From contig QXWX01000017.1 in assembly GCA_009911175.1 (NCBI GenBank), forward strand, positions 1 through 64,000: 64,000 nucleotides of DNA, written 5' to 3'. The notes beneath the pieces were generated by a model that was not told the origin of the DNA, ran no database searches, and saw only the letters and a program-made list of their open reading frames with translations. Source of the DNA: Lachnospiraceae bacterium. GTDB lineage: Bacteria; Bacillota_A; Clostridia; Lachnospirales; Lachnospiraceae. Of this stretch, positions 33,791-42,358 are shown one piece after another (within the stretch, counting starts at the first letter, position 1; each line of letters starts with the position of its first letter). Both the position numbers and the translations under genes were made by a program.

Positions 33791-35188
33791 TCATTTCTCC
33801 CATATCCCGATCACGAGCACGGTCATATCGTCCTGAGGCGGTTCTCCGGTCCAGTTCAGCACCTGCTCCAGGATGTGGTTCGCCATTTCCTTTGGATTCA
33901 CCAGGAGGGTACCCTGGATGATCGTCTCCAGCAGGATGTCCTGCTCGCCTACCGGGAGCGCGTCCATTACCCCGTCTGTTACCATGATCACAAAATCTCC
34001 GTTGGAAAGCTGCCGTTCCACGGAGTCGATCTCGATCTGGTGTAAGACCCCAATGGGCAGGCTGGTGGAGCTTAAGTGCTCTACCTTATCCTTCTGGCGG
34101 ATAAATGTGGAGGAGGCTCCGGCCTTGATCAGTTCGCAGGTTCCTGTATAGAGGTCAAATACGCTCATATCCACGGTGGAATAATGGATCTCCTCCCTCC
34201 CCATGACCAGCGTGGTGTTGATCATCTGGATGGCCGTCTTTTCCGGAAAGCCTGCCTCCAGCAGTTCCTCCAGCAGTTCGATGACCAGCGTGCTTTCCTG
34301 GCATGCCTTTTCTCCGGAGCCCATCCCGTCGGACAGAGCCATGGCCTGCTTTCCTCTTGGGAGGTTGAGCATCATAAAATTGTCCCCGGAAACCTGACTG
34401 CAGCCTTTTCCGACTCTGGCAACCCCCTGCAGCGTATAGTATGTCGGCCCTTCCTGGCAGATGATGGTCGTATACTCCCGCCCCAGTGTCTGGGCATAGA
34501 TCCCTTCCGGCACCAGACGGCGGCCCATGACCTCGGAAACGGTCCTGACCAGCTCCTTACAGGTAATATGGATGTCCTGCATGGCGCGCGCGGTCACATG
34601 AACCTCATATTTCCCTTCCCGGTTCATAAAAAAATTCGTGTACAAGACCCGCACGCCCTTTTTCTTCAGCGCGGCTACCAGACGCTTTTCCAGCCGGTCG
34701 TCAATGAACAGGCTGTCCTCCAGTTCCTTCGCCGTCACCCGGATCATGTCCGCAAAGGTGTCCATCTGGATGGCACAGCCTTCTCTGCTCTGGGCCATCC
34801 GGTTGAGCCACATCATATTCTGCCGGGCCGCGTGAAATGCCTCCAGCATCTCTCTCAGGAAACGGGGCGCCATGATACAGCACTGCTTCAGCTTCCGTTT
34901 CGTCTCGGTATTCATTTCATTTCCATAGGAATCCACCGCTGAGAGGACCTCATAGCCCATCTGGTAGGTATGGACAAAATTCTCCCCCCAGCACCAGGAG
35001 CACTTCTCGCAGCTTTTGCAGACCTTCTCCTTGACCCATTCGAACATTCCGTCGATTTCTTCGCTTGTAAAGGACTGCTTCTTTTCCCCCATCTGCAGAA
35101 ATGTATGGGACAGCTGCTTCAGGGAATCCGCAAATCTTTCAATCTGTGTCACATAAGGACTGGTATGTAATACTTGTCCATCCTCCAT
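33791..35188 (-). CDS. spoIIE: SpoIIE-type PP2C phosphatase lacking the membrane domain
   Basis: A 465-residue protein matching the cytoplasmic part of SpoIIE, the phosphatase that activates sigma-F in the forespore by dephosphorylating SpoIIAA. The catalytic domain (about 245-465) has ALSDGMGSGEKA, MSVFDLYTGTCELIKAG, MVTDGVMDAL and DDMTVLVIGI. The N-terminal part has the regulatory region with cysteines C57, C60, C63 and C66 (VCKSCEKCSWCW). B. subtilis SpoIIE is over 800 residues with ten membrane helices first; none is encoded here, and only about 210 bases separate this start from divIC. Synteny with divIC, yabQ and yabP supports the identity. Confidence 0.85.
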   Translation of the reverse strand: MEDGQVLHTSPYVTQIERFADSLKQLSHTFLQMGEKKQSFTSEEIDGMFEWVKEKVCKSCEKCSWCWGENFVHTYQMGYEVLSAVDSYGNEMNTETKRKLKQCCIMAPRFLREMLEAFHAARQNMMWLNRMAQSREGCAIQMDTFADMIRVTAKELEDSLFIDDRLEKRLVAALKKKGVRVLYTNFFMNREGKYEVHVTARAMQDIHITCKELVRTVSEVMGRRLVPEGIYAQTLGREYTTIICQEGPTYYTLQGVARVGKGCSQVSGDNFMMLNLPRGKQAMALSDGMGSGEKACQESTLVIELLEELLEAGFPEKTAIQMINTTLVMGREEIHYSTVDMSVFDLYTGTCELIKAGASSTFIRQKDKVEHLSSTSLPIGVLHQIEIDSVERQLSNGDFVIMVTDGVMDALPVGEQDILLETIIQGTLLVNPKEMANHILEQVLNWTGEPPQDDMTVLVIGIWEK

Positions 35189-35210
35189 CTATATCCCTCC
35201 TACTGGTTTG

Positions 35211-35273
35211 TTACTATTCGCAGTCATTTCACTCACATGCGCAAAAGCAGCCAGCAAAGCTGTCTGTCGATGC
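35211..35273. repeat. Dispersed repeat family D, copy 1
   Basis: A stretch beginning TTACTATTCGCAGTCATTTC and ending CAGCAAAGCTGTCTG matches 37735-37871, where a hairpin of about 76 bases interrupts it after CAGTCA. It lies between spoIIE and the divIC terminator. Confidence 0.75.
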
Positions 35274-35336
35274 TACGCGTCTCCGGGTGAGATTCCTGCG
35301 GCAGACTCCGAAGATTCCACATATCCGCAAAACAGC

Positions 35337-35364
35337 AAAAAACTCCAGGCATCTCCCTGGAGTT
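35337..35364 (-). terminator. Terminator after divIC
   Basis: Minus strand AACTCCAGG, short loop, CCTGGAGTT, then a T-run (35337-35342). It separates divIC from spoIIE, which must therefore have its own promoter or rely on readthrough. Confidence 0.85.
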
Positions 35365-35398
35365 TCTCTTTTGTGTATATAGAATGCTGAATGACGGC

Positions 35399-35737
35399 TT
35401 ATTCCTCCGGCCGGAACAGGATCTCGTTGGGATCCACCAGCCCCAGCTTCTCCTCAGCCACATCCTTGATGTAATCATCGGTCTTGACATATTCTTCGTA
35501 TTCCTTCACCTTCTCGGAACGGGCATTCTGCTCCTCGATCTGTGCCTTAAGCTCCGCCTCCTGCTGCTTATAGATTTTGTTTCGGGCATACAGGTTCACT
35601 GAATTGACGGCCAGCATCGCCGCCATAATTCCCAATACAGTATAAATGATCACGATACTTCTCTTGTGCTGCCGTAAAGCGGACGAACCCTTCCGGCCAT
35701 GCTTTTTGCCTGCAGGCATCTTTTTCTTCTGACTCAT
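35399..35737 (-). CDS. divIC: DivIC/FtsB-like septum formation initiator
   Basis: About 112 residues. A basic cytoplasmic head (GRKGSSALRQHKR) is followed by one membrane helix (about 28-48, IVIIYTVLGIMAAMLAV) and a coiled coil (EAELKAQIEEQNARSEKVKEYEEYV region), ending in the family's VAEEKLGLVDPNEILF. The protein bridges divisome proteins at the septum. AGGGGA precedes the ATG at 35737; a longer frame to 35797 is less likely. It follows yabQ as in Bacillus. Confidence 0.9.
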   Translation of the reverse strand: MSQKKKMPAGKKHGRKGSSALRQHKRSIVIIYTVLGIMAAMLAVNSVNLYARNKIYKQQEAELKAQIEEQNARSEKVKEYEEYVKTDDYIKDVAEEKLGLVDPNEILFRPEE

Positions 35738-35832
35738 ACGAATTCCCCTTGCGGCCATGCGCGGCATATCATACCATACGGCAGATATATCCGGCACCCA
35801 GTCTGGTTGCTCCCCTTGCCATCATCATTATT

Positions 35833-36165
35833 TTATTCGCTTTTCTTCTTTTTTTCAAGTTTATTCTTCCACTTTGCGAAGGTTTTTTTCAACAAAATTT
35901 TACAAAAAAAGGCCAGAAAATTCCCAACCGCAAGTCCTAGTATGAAGAACCATCTGACACTCCCATAAGTTGTATGATACATCTGCCGGAACAGATAGGC
36001 GCTGATTCCGATCCAATAAAAAAAATCCTCCGCGCTGACCGCTGCCGCAGAATGCGGGACCAGCTTTCTCAGCAGCAGCAGTATCTGATAGCAGGAAAAT
36101 GTAACGATCCCCGACAGGCCCGCGTATACAAATATCACGGCCTCTTTTCCAATTCCCAGCATCAT
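35833..36165 (-). CDS. yabQ: YabQ, spore cortex protein
   Basis: A 110-residue membrane protein with three or four hydrophobic helices (about 8-33, 47-62, 72-92) and a Lys-rich tail. YabQ is needed for spore cortex formation and localises to the forespore membranes in B. subtilis. Identification rests on size, topology and its place directly after yabP (gap of 9 bases) and before divIC. Confidence 0.88.
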   Translation of the reverse strand: MMLGIGKEAVIFVYAGLSGIVTFSCYQILLLLRKLVPHSAAAVSAEDFFYWIGISAYLFRQMYHTTYGSVRWFFILGLAVGNFLAFFCKILLKKTFAKWKNKLEKKKKSE

Positions 36166-36174
36166 GGTGCTGAC

Positions 36175-36459
36175 CTACTTAAATAATTTTGAAAAAAAGC
36201 TGTCGTTCTGGTGTCCCGCCTGGCTCACGCTGGAATAGGCGATACTATCAATATTTCCCGACAGGTCCACCTCACCCTTCTCCACGCTGAGCCGGTTCAC
36301 ATGCAGATCCGTCCCCTTGACCATCAGCATCCCTTGTTCTGTCTCCAGCAGGATCTCATTCAGATCAAATGAAAGCACATCCAGCACTCCGGTCACCATA
36401 CTTGTCTTCCGGTTATTTATAACCAGCTTATGCGCCTTTACAGGCTGCCGTTCCTCCAT
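36175..36459 (-). CDS. yabP: YabP, sporulation protein
   Basis: A 94-residue YabP/YqfC-family protein, with the typical LVINNRKTSMVTGVLDVLSFD start and the repeated short beta strands ILLETEQGMLMVKGTDLHV. Required with YabQ for cortex assembly. AAGGGGG precedes the ATG. Translationally close to yabQ. Confidence 0.92.
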   Translation of the reverse strand: MEERQPVKAHKLVINNRKTSMVTGVLDVLSFDLNEILLETEQGMLMVKGTDLHVNRLSVEKGEVDLSGNIDSIAYSSVSQAGHQNDSFFSKLFK

Positions 36460-36488
36460 ATCTGTTCCCCCTTCGTTATATATCTGTC

Positions 36489-36521
36489 ATACTCACGGCC
36501 GATGAAGTCTGCCGTGAGTAT
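36489..36521. repeat. Dispersed palindrome family A, copy 2
   Basis: ATACTCACGGC and GCCGTGAGTAT around CGATGAAGTCT, the inverse of copy 1 with about two differences. It shares the 327-bp gap 36460-36786 with a family B copy; I see no gene in that gap. Confidence 0.85.
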
Positions 36522-36576
36522 CGCGCCAGCCGCAGCCGCGAAGCGGCATAATTCCTGACGCGGCTGTGTGCGTCTC

Positions 36577-36616
36577 ATTATACTGTGCGGCAGATTTATC
36601 TGGCGCTCAGTATAAT
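36577..36616. repeat. Dispersed palindrome family B, copy 2
   Basis: ATTATACTG ... CAGTATAAT with core GTGCGGCAGATTTATCTGGC, nearly identical to 19005-19044. It is only 55 bases from a family A copy. Confidence 0.85.
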
Positions 36617-36786
36617 CCCAGAATCTCCCCGGCGTATCCGGCTACATATACTTTTATATATATGAAGGGTTGTTTCATATTATGCCTGTCTGCAAGGATT
36701 TTTATTGACGTTCTCAGAACAGCAGACCGCAGGCGCGTCAGCCCATGCCTCAAAAAACTCCGGCCTGCTCATCCCGGCAGAAAAAG

Positions 36787-37026
36787 CTACAGGTATCTGA
36801 ACAGATCCTTCGCCTCTTCTTTCTTTGTCGTGTCCTGGATATCCAGCACTTCCACCTTGACGGTTTTCGTGCCGAACTGGATCTCGATAACATCCCCCAC
36901 CTTGACCTTCACAGAAGCCTTGGCCACATTGCCGTTCACGAGCACACGGCCGGCGTCGCAGGCTTCGTTTGCCACGGTGCGCCTTTTGATCAGACGGGAT
37001 ACCTTCAAAAATTTATCTAACCTCAT
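36787..37026 (-). CDS. rqcP: RqcP (YabO), S4-domain RNA-binding protein
   Basis: A 79-residue single S4 domain: MRLDKFLKVSRLIKRRTVAN, then GRVLVNGNVAKASVKVKVGD. RqcP works with RqcH in ribosome-associated quality control, holding the P-site tRNA during alanine tailing. GGAGG precedes the ATG. It lies between HU and yabP as in B. subtilis, although two terminators separate it from HU. Confidence 0.92.
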   Translation of the reverse strand: MRLDKFLKVSRLIKRRTVANEACDAGRVLVNGNVAKASVKVKVGDVIEIQFGTKTVKVEVLDIQDTTKKEEAKDLFRYL

Positions 37027-37046
37027 ATTCGGCCCTCCTACGGCGC

Positions 37047-37119
37047 AAAAAATGCTAACTGTTCGGATTGCAGCCGTACAGTTAGCAAAAATGCCTGCAT
37101 GATCAGATCATGCAGGCAT
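37047..37119 (-). terminator. Tandem terminators after the HU gene
   Basis: Minus strand first hairpin: 14-base arms starting ATGCCTGCATGATC around one base (37091-37119), then TTTT. Second: TGCTAACTGT and ACAGTTAGCA (37053-37087), then six T. Two in a row suggest HU is strongly expressed and insulated from rqcP. Confidence 0.9.
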
Positions 37120-37133
37120 GATACACATCCTGA

Positions 37134-37406
37134 TTAATTCACAGCGTCCTTCAAAGCCTTGCCTGCTTTGAACTTCGGTGCCTTGCAGGCAGCAATCTTC
37201 ATGGTGTTGCCGGTCTGCGGGTTTCTTCCTTCTCTTGCTGCTCTGGAAGTCACCTCAAATGTACCAAATCCAACCAGCTGAACCTTCTCACCCTTCTTTA
37301 ATTCTTCTGTTATAACTTCAACAAAAGCTTTTACGGCTTTTTCAGCGTCCTTCTTGGAAATCTCTGCGTTTTCTGCGATTGCTGCTACTAATTCTGTTTT
37401 GTTCAT
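37134..37406 (-). CDS. hup: HU family DNA-binding protein
   Basis: A 90-residue nucleoid protein. [20 protein letters not shown] opens the dimerisation helices; [21 protein letters not shown] is the DNA-wrapping arm with its conserved RNPQTG. AGGAGG precedes the ATG. It has its own consensus promoter and a double terminator, so it is probably a monocistronic, abundant product. Confidence 0.97.
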   Translation of the reverse strand: MNKTELVAAIAENAEISKKDAEKAVKAFVEVITEELKKGEKVQLVGFGTFEVTSRAAREGRNPQTGNTMKIAACKAPKFKAGKALKDAVN

Positions 37407-37518
37407 GGATGTTTCCTCCTCTTTATTGTACTAGAACAACATTCATTCTAAGAATATATTAAGGCAAAAGCCCGCATACCCACAGCCGACATGCCTGTGC
37501 TCATTGCCTACACGTATT

Positions 37519-37547
37519 GTTATACCTGTTTCTCCGTTCTTTGTCAA
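37519..37547 (-). promoter_or_regulatory. HU promoter
   Basis: Minus strand TTGACA (37542-37547), 17-base spacer, TATAAC (37519-37524), giving a leader of about 105 bases. Near-perfect sigma-A type. Confidence 0.85.
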
Positions 37548-37600
37548 GGTATTTCCACGCATTTTATCATAATTACGTTACTATTGTTACATGTCACACA

Positions 37601-37694
37601 CTGACCAATCACTACGCTGATTGGTCAGGAGGATGCACATAAAAGCTGGGATTCAGGCCGTCCATTGCCGTAGGCAATTTTAAATGACGGCCTG
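37601..37694. repeat. Two consecutive hairpins upstream of HU
   Basis: CTGACCAATCA/TGATTGGTCAG (37601-37628) is a perfect 11-base stem. CAGGCCGTC/GACGGCCTG (37654-37694) encloses ATTGCC/GGCAAT. With the following family C and D hairpins they fill the 330-bp gap between the pgm end and the HU promoter; no gene is seen in it. Confidence 0.8.
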
Positions 37695-37695
37695 A

Positions 37696-37732
37696 GTTAC
37701 AGGGCACGCCTGGTCAAGGTGTGACCTGTAAC
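37696..37732. repeat. Dispersed palindrome family C, copy 1
   Basis: GTTACAGGGCACGCC and GGTGTGACCTGTAAC around TGGTCAA. Nearly the same 37 bases recur at 54109-54145. Confidence 0.85.
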
Positions 37733-37871
37733 TACTATTCACAGTCAGATGAAAAATGGCAGTCGGATTCTTCAAGCGAAGCTTGTAAGAAGCCGATTGA
37801 CAGTTTTTATCTGACTGGAATCAGTCATTTCACTTCTATGCGCGGAAGCAGCCGACAAAGCTGTCTGACAG
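37733..37871. repeat. Dispersed repeat family D, copy 2, with inserted hairpin
   Basis: Outer parts match 35211-35273. Between them lies a 76-base hairpin (37742-37817) with arms CAGTCAGATGAAAAA and TTTTTATCTGACTG and inner CAGTCGG/CCGATTG. CAGTCA occurs on both sides, compatible with an insertion that duplicated its target. Confidence 0.75.
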
Positions 37872-37876
37872 CATAT

Positions 37877-39610
37877 TTAAAGCATCTTATCGATCATCGC
37901 CAGGACTTCCTTGCCCATTGCCTCGGATTTTGCGTCTGCGTCCTCCATGGAGGTTCCTTTTACGCCGTAGTAGAATTTTACCTTCGGCTCCGTACCGGAC
38001 GGCCTTACGCATACCCATGCGTCGTCGGTCAGGTCATAGTAGAGTACGTTGGAGGAAGGCAGGCCGGTTCCTGTTACTTCGCCTGTCTCCATATCTTTGA
38101 TTGTGTCTGCCTTGTAGTCTCTTGCCTTGAGCACCTTGTAGCCCGCGATTTCTGCCGGCGGGTTCTTCCGCAGAGTCTCTAAGATCTCCTGGATCTTGGC
38201 AAGCCCTTCGATCCCCTTCAGGGTAATGGACTGGATATCATCCTTATAATATCCGTAGCGGTCATACATCGCGATCATAGCATCCCACAGGTTCATGCCC
38301 TTGGTCTTATAGTAAGCAGCCGCCTCGCAGAGGGCCATAGTCGCCACGATGGCATCCTTGTCCCTTGCGTGGGTTCCGATGAGACATCCGTAGCTCTCCT
38401 CAAATCCGAACAGATACTCGCCCTTGCCGCTTGTCTCAAATCCAAGGATCTGCTGTCCGATGAACTTGAATCCGGTCAGGCATTCGATCAGGTCCACACC
38501 GTAATACTTTGCGATGGCATCCGCCATATTCGTTGTCACGATGGTCTTGATAAACTTTCCGTCCGCCGGAAGTCCGCCGTCCAATTCCTTCTTCTGCCCG
38601 ATCTCATAATCCGCCAGCAGACAGCCGGACATATTTCCGGTCAGGGTATGGTATTCGCCGTTGGAGTCCTTTACACGGACACCGAGCCTGTCCGCGTCCG
38701 GATCGGTTGCCAGCACGATATCCGCGTCAATCTCCTTTGCCAGCTTCAGGCCCAGCTCAAATGCTTCCGCAGCCTCCGGGTTGGGGTAGGAAACCGTCGG
38801 AAATTCGCCGTCCGGCAGCTCCTGTTCCTTTACAACATAGACATTCTCAAAGCCCAGCTCCTTCAGGATACGGCGGGCCGGGATGTTGCCTGTTCCGTGG
38901 AGAGGCGTATAAACAATCTTCAGATCCTTTGCCGCGGCGTCGATCGCGTCCTGGCGCTTCACCTGCTTTTTCAGCTCCGCAATATACGCGTCATCAATGT
39001 CCGCTCCGATGGACTCGTACAGCCCTGCTTCCTTTGCCGCATCCAATGACATGGTCTTCATGGTGGTATAATCCTCAACGGCCTTTACCTCATCCATGAT
39101 CCCCTTGTCGTGAGGCGGAGTGATCTGCGCGCCGTCCGCCCAGTATACCTTATATCCGTTGTACTCCGGCGGATTGTGGCTTGCCGTAATATTGATCCCC
39201 GCAATACAGGAAAGCTTACGGACCGCAAAAGAAAGCTCCGGGGTGGGGCGCAGGGACTCGAACACGTAAGCCTTGATCCCGTTCGCCGCAAGGCAGAGCG
39301 CCGCCTCATCCGCGAATTCAGGCGACATACGGCGGGAATCATACGCGATCGCAACCCCTTTGTCCGCGCTTTTGTTCTTTATGATATAATTTGCCAGTCC
39401 CTGTGTCGCCTTCCTGACCGTGTAAATGTTCATCCGGTTGGTTCCGGCTCCGATAATGCCGCGCAGCCCGGCAGTACCAAATTCCAGATCCATGTAAAAG
39501 CGCTCCTTGATCTCGTTGTCATCCTCCTTGATGCCTTCCAGCTCCGCCTTGGTCTCCGCGTCAAAATATGGATTCGACAGCCATTCCTGGTATCTTTCTT
39601 TGTACTCCAT
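37877..39610 (-). CDS. Phosphoglucomutase/phosphomannomutase, copy 2
   Basis: About 577 residues and collinear with the enzyme at 26356-28080: same FGTGGLRG/FGTAGLRG and GTNRMNIYTVRKATQGLANYI regions. Catalytic serine is S144 in ITASHNPPEYNG; DPDADRLGV and RPSGTEPKVKFY are intact. Start chosen at 39610, 7 bases after AGGAGG; the adjacent ATG at 39613 is also possible. Its neighbours are housekeeping genes, so this is probably the constitutive copy and the other the sugar-locus copy. Confidence 0.93.
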   Translation of the reverse strand: MEYKERYQEWLSNPYFDAETKAELEGIKEDDNEIKERFYMDLEFGTAGLRGIIGAGTNRMNIYTVRKATQGLANYIIKNKSADKGVAIAYDSRRMSPEFADEAALCLAANGIKAYVFESLRPTPELSFAVRKLSCIAGINITASHNPPEYNGYKVYWADGAQITPPHDKGIMDEVKAVEDYTTMKTMSLDAAKEAGLYESIGADIDDAYIAELKKQVKRQDAIDAAAKDLKIVYTPLHGTGNIPARRILKELGFENVYVVKEQELPDGEFPTVSYPNPEAAEAFELGLKLAKEIDADIVLATDPDADRLGVRVKDSNGEYHTLTGNMSGCLLADYEIGQKKELDGGLPADGKFIKTIVTTNMADAIAKYYGVDLIECLTGFKFIGQQILGFETSGKGEYLFGFEESYGCLIGTHARDKDAIVATMALCEAAAYYKTKGMNLWDAMIAMYDRYGYYKDDIQSITLKGIEGLAKIQEILETLRKNPPAEIAGYKVLKARDYKADTIKDMETGEVTGTGLPSSNVLYYDLTDDAWVCVRPSGTEPKVKFYYGVKGTSMEDADAKSEAMGKEVLAMIDKML

Positions 39611-39763
39611 CATAGTACCTCCTGATATATAATCTATAATCACTGTCGCTCGTACCGCATCCCATCTGTCCCCTTTCGATTCTCTCCCTGACAGACAGGC
39701 GGTCCGGCCGGACAGCCGCTATTCGTTTATTATACATCAGCTCCCGGCAAAAAGGAAGTCATT

Positions 39764-40816
39764 TTACAGGGAGAAGGCAAAAATCTTCTGTATAAACCGG
39801 ATTTTTTCTTCGGTCTGCAAGACAGCGGTCTGCAGCTTTTCTACGCTCTTCTCCGGGATCCAGGCTTTGTTGGAATGATAATAGCTGTTGGCAGTCTTCC
39901 AGAACTTTTCCGGGTAGGCGGTCTTCAGCGCGATCACCTCCAGCTCCCCCGGGGAAAACGGCCGGATCTCCGCATAAGCCTCCAGCATGGCGCGGCCCAG
40001 GGATTCCTTCCACTTGTGTTTTTCCATGACCTTGCGCAGGAAATAGTACAGATCCAGGACCTGAACATCTCTGTGGAAGTGTTCAAAGTTGGTGGTGGCA
40101 ATGGATGCCCCTCCTGATCTAGCATTTCCCGGCAGCATGATGAGATTGTGGTAATTGTAGTCTCCATGCACCAGAAGCCCCTCTTTCAGGCTCTTCCGGT
40201 ACAGTTCTTCATAATCCGAATCCTCCAGTCTTCTGGTGACCCGCATGGCAAGCTGATACATGCTGTCGAAATATTTCAGAAACAGATATTCAAATTCCCC
40301 TTTATTCACCTTGTTCCGGATATAGCCGCGCACCTTTTTCAGTTCCCGGTTATGGCAGAGAAATTCCTCTTTGAGATGCCTTCCCGAAGGCGGTGACAGC
40401 TCCTGCCCATCCGGATCAGGAGGAATCTCTGCCGCGGAGACGGAAAAATGCTTCCAGCACATGATCTCGTGGAGACGGGCAAGGTTCCTGACCGCTTCCA
40501 GCACATCTGCTTCCCGGCGCACATCGCACTCCCGTCCCGCGTACCATTTTTTCAGCATATACCGAGTCTGGCCGCGGAATGTGCTGACCAGCTCCTTCTC
40601 CCGGTTCCTGACCGGGGTGTCCACCTCCGGATACCCCCGCGACTCCAGATGACGCAGCAGTATATACAGTAAAAGGGCACGCCGGTCAGACACTGCCGCC
40701 TCCTTCAACACCATTGTTCCTTCTTTTGTCTCGCAAAAAAATGCACCCCTGATCTTGCGGGTGCTTATCACTTCGACGTCAAATTGCTCCAAGACTTCCA
40801 GCTCGTACTCTCTCAT
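39764..40816 (-). CDS. CotS-like spore coat kinase-fold protein
   Basis: A 350-residue protein of the CotS/YsxE family, aminoglycoside-phosphotransferase fold, located in the spore coat of Bacillus. The catalytic loop LLVHGDYNYHNLI is present. The following metal-binding Asp position reads TNFEHFHRDVQVLDLYYFLRK in outline, with Asn in place of Asp, as I recall for many clostridial CotS proteins, so kinase activity is doubtful. GAGGGGG precedes the ATG. The gene stands alone between pgm and cca. Confidence 0.82.
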   Translation of the reverse strand: MREYELEVLEQFDVEVISTRKIRGAFFCETKEGTMVLKEAAVSDRRALLLYILLRHLESRGYPEVDTPVRNREKELVSTFRGQTRYMLKKWYAGRECDVRREADVLEAVRNLARLHEIMCWKHFSVSAAEIPPDPDGQELSPPSGRHLKEEFLCHNRELKKVRGYIRNKVNKGEFEYLFLKYFDSMYQLAMRVTRRLEDSDYEELYRKSLKEGLLVHGDYNYHNLIMLPGNARSGGASIATTNFEHFHRDVQVLDLYYFLRKVMEKHKWKESLGRAMLEAYAEIRPFSPGELEVIALKTAYPEKFWKTANSYYHSNKAWIPEKSVEKLQTAVLQTEEKIRFIQKIFAFSL

Positions 40817-40848
40817 GGCTGCCCCCTCATATTATAGGTTTCGTACCT

Positions 40849-40913
40849 GTTCAGTACACCCGCGGATCCGGACGGTACCGCCTGGTCCTGCCGTACTGAA
40901 CAGCTACACAAGA
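40849..40913. terminator. Long inverted repeat between cca and cotS-like gene
   Basis: CTGTTCAGTAC and GTACTGAACAG, 11 bases each, separated by about 35 bases, lie downstream of cca on the minus strand. No T-run; possible terminator or regulatory structure. Confidence 0.4.
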
Positions 40914-40964
40914 TTCGCTGATCATCAGCTTTTCTATATCTATGAGAGAAACAGCCCGGGTATG

Positions 40965-42299
40965 CTAAAGTCCAAGCTTTTCTTTTACATATTCGCACAA
41001 AATTTCTTTTTTGTTGCAGTCCGGATCATCAATGACCCATTCCAGAAGCTCCTGGAGCATGCTGCCAAGCTTCTGCCCCGGTTCCATACCGATCGCCATC
41101 AGGTCCTTCCCGGTCACGGCCAGGTCATGGAGCGTGACACAGTGCTCCTGTACCAGCGCTTCCTGATACAGCTCCCGCATTTTGATGATATTTTCCACCT
41201 TTTCCCGCTTCTGATAGACGCTCTGCGCCTTCACATCCGCCAGCCGCACCGCCAGGTAATAGGGGAACAGCTCCACCCCGATCCGGTTCATGGCCCGCCG
41301 CACATTCTGGGGCGTGGCTTCTACCCGGTAATCGTGGTAGCAGACCAGCCGGGTCACCTTCTTGATCGTGTCATTGTCAAATTTGAGACGGCGCATCACC
41401 ACATTGGCCAGCTCTTCGCTGACGATCGCATGGCCCTTGAAATGATCCCGCCCGTTTTCGTCCGTCGTCTTCATGGCCGGCTTTCCCATGTCGTGGAACA
41501 GCATGGTCAGACGGAGGATCTTGTCTCTTTTCACATTCTTGATGGCCTGGACCGTGTGCTCCGCCACGTCATACTTATGGTGAGGAGTATTCTGAGCCAC
41601 GCCTTCCATCTCATCCCACTCCGGCAGAATCACTCTCGTGATCCCCAGCCGGTATGCCTCCCGGATCTGCTCCGGATGGTTGGAGACCAGAATCTTCACC
41701 AGCTCCGCCCGGATCCGCTCGGCGCTGACATGCTGCAGGCTGGGCGCCAGCTCCTTAATGGCCGCCTCTGTAGATTTTTCAATGGAAAATCCAAGCTGCG
41801 CCGAAAACCGGACAGCCCGGAGGATTCGAAGGGCATCCTCCGAAAAACGCTCTTTTGCGTCTCCCACGCACCGGATCAGGTGGTAGTTCAGGTCCTTCAT
41901 CCCTCCGAACACGTCCACCAGACGCACATCATCATTATATGCCATAGCGTTGATCGTAAAATCCCGACGCTTCAGATCCTCTTCCAGATTGTTGGTAAAC
42001 CGGACCTCCTTTGGATGGCGGTTGTCCTCATACACACCGTCAATCCGGTATGTAGTCACTTCAAAGCTGTCCTTCCCCAGAAGCACGGTCACAGTCCCGT
42101 GCTCGATCCCGGTATCCACGGTCCTGCGGAACATCCGCTTGATATCCGCCGGCTTTGCCGAGGTGGTGATATCCCAGTCCTGGGGCTTCTTCGCCAGGAT
42201 CGAATCCCGGACGCACCCGCCCACGGCATAGGCGTCATGCCCATGCATCTGGAGATTCAGAATTATCATCAGTACTTTATTTGGCAATACAATCTTCAC
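40965..42299 (-). CDS. cca: CCA tRNA nucleotidyltransferase
   Basis: A 444-residue class II enzyme adding CCA to tRNA 3' ends. The nucleotidyltransferase site shows AVGGCVRDSIL and DWDITTSA; RRDFTINAMAY and ERFSEDALRILRAVRFSAQL follow. A C-terminal HD domain has MLFHDMGKP and GHAIVSEELANVVMRRL. The start is GTG with AAGGATG upstream. Complete and typical for Firmicutes. Confidence 0.96.
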   Translation of the reverse strand: MKIVLPNKVLMIILNLQMHGHDAYAVGGCVRDSILAKKPQDWDITTSAKPADIKRMFRRTVDTGIEHGTVTVLLGKDSFEVTTYRIDGVYEDNRHPKEVRFTNNLEEDLKRRDFTINAMAYNDDVRLVDVFGGMKDLNYHLIRCVGDAKERFSEDALRILRAVRFSAQLGFSIEKSTEAAIKELAPSLQHVSAERIRAELVKILVSNHPEQIREAYRLGITRVILPEWDEMEGVAQNTPHHKYDVAEHTVQAIKNVKRDKILRLTMLFHDMGKPAMKTTDENGRDHFKGHAIVSEELANVVMRRLKFDNDTIKKVTRLVCYHDYRVEATPQNVRRAMNRIGVELFPYYLAVRLADVKAQSVYQKREKVENIIKMRELYQEALVQEHCVTLHDLAVTGKDLMAIGMEPGQKLGSMLQELLEWVIDDPDCNKKEILCEYVKEKLGL

Positions 42300-42358
42300 A
42301 CGAACACATCCTTCTGTAACTCAGTCTGCCGCAGTCTCCCGGCATTCACGCCTCCGGT

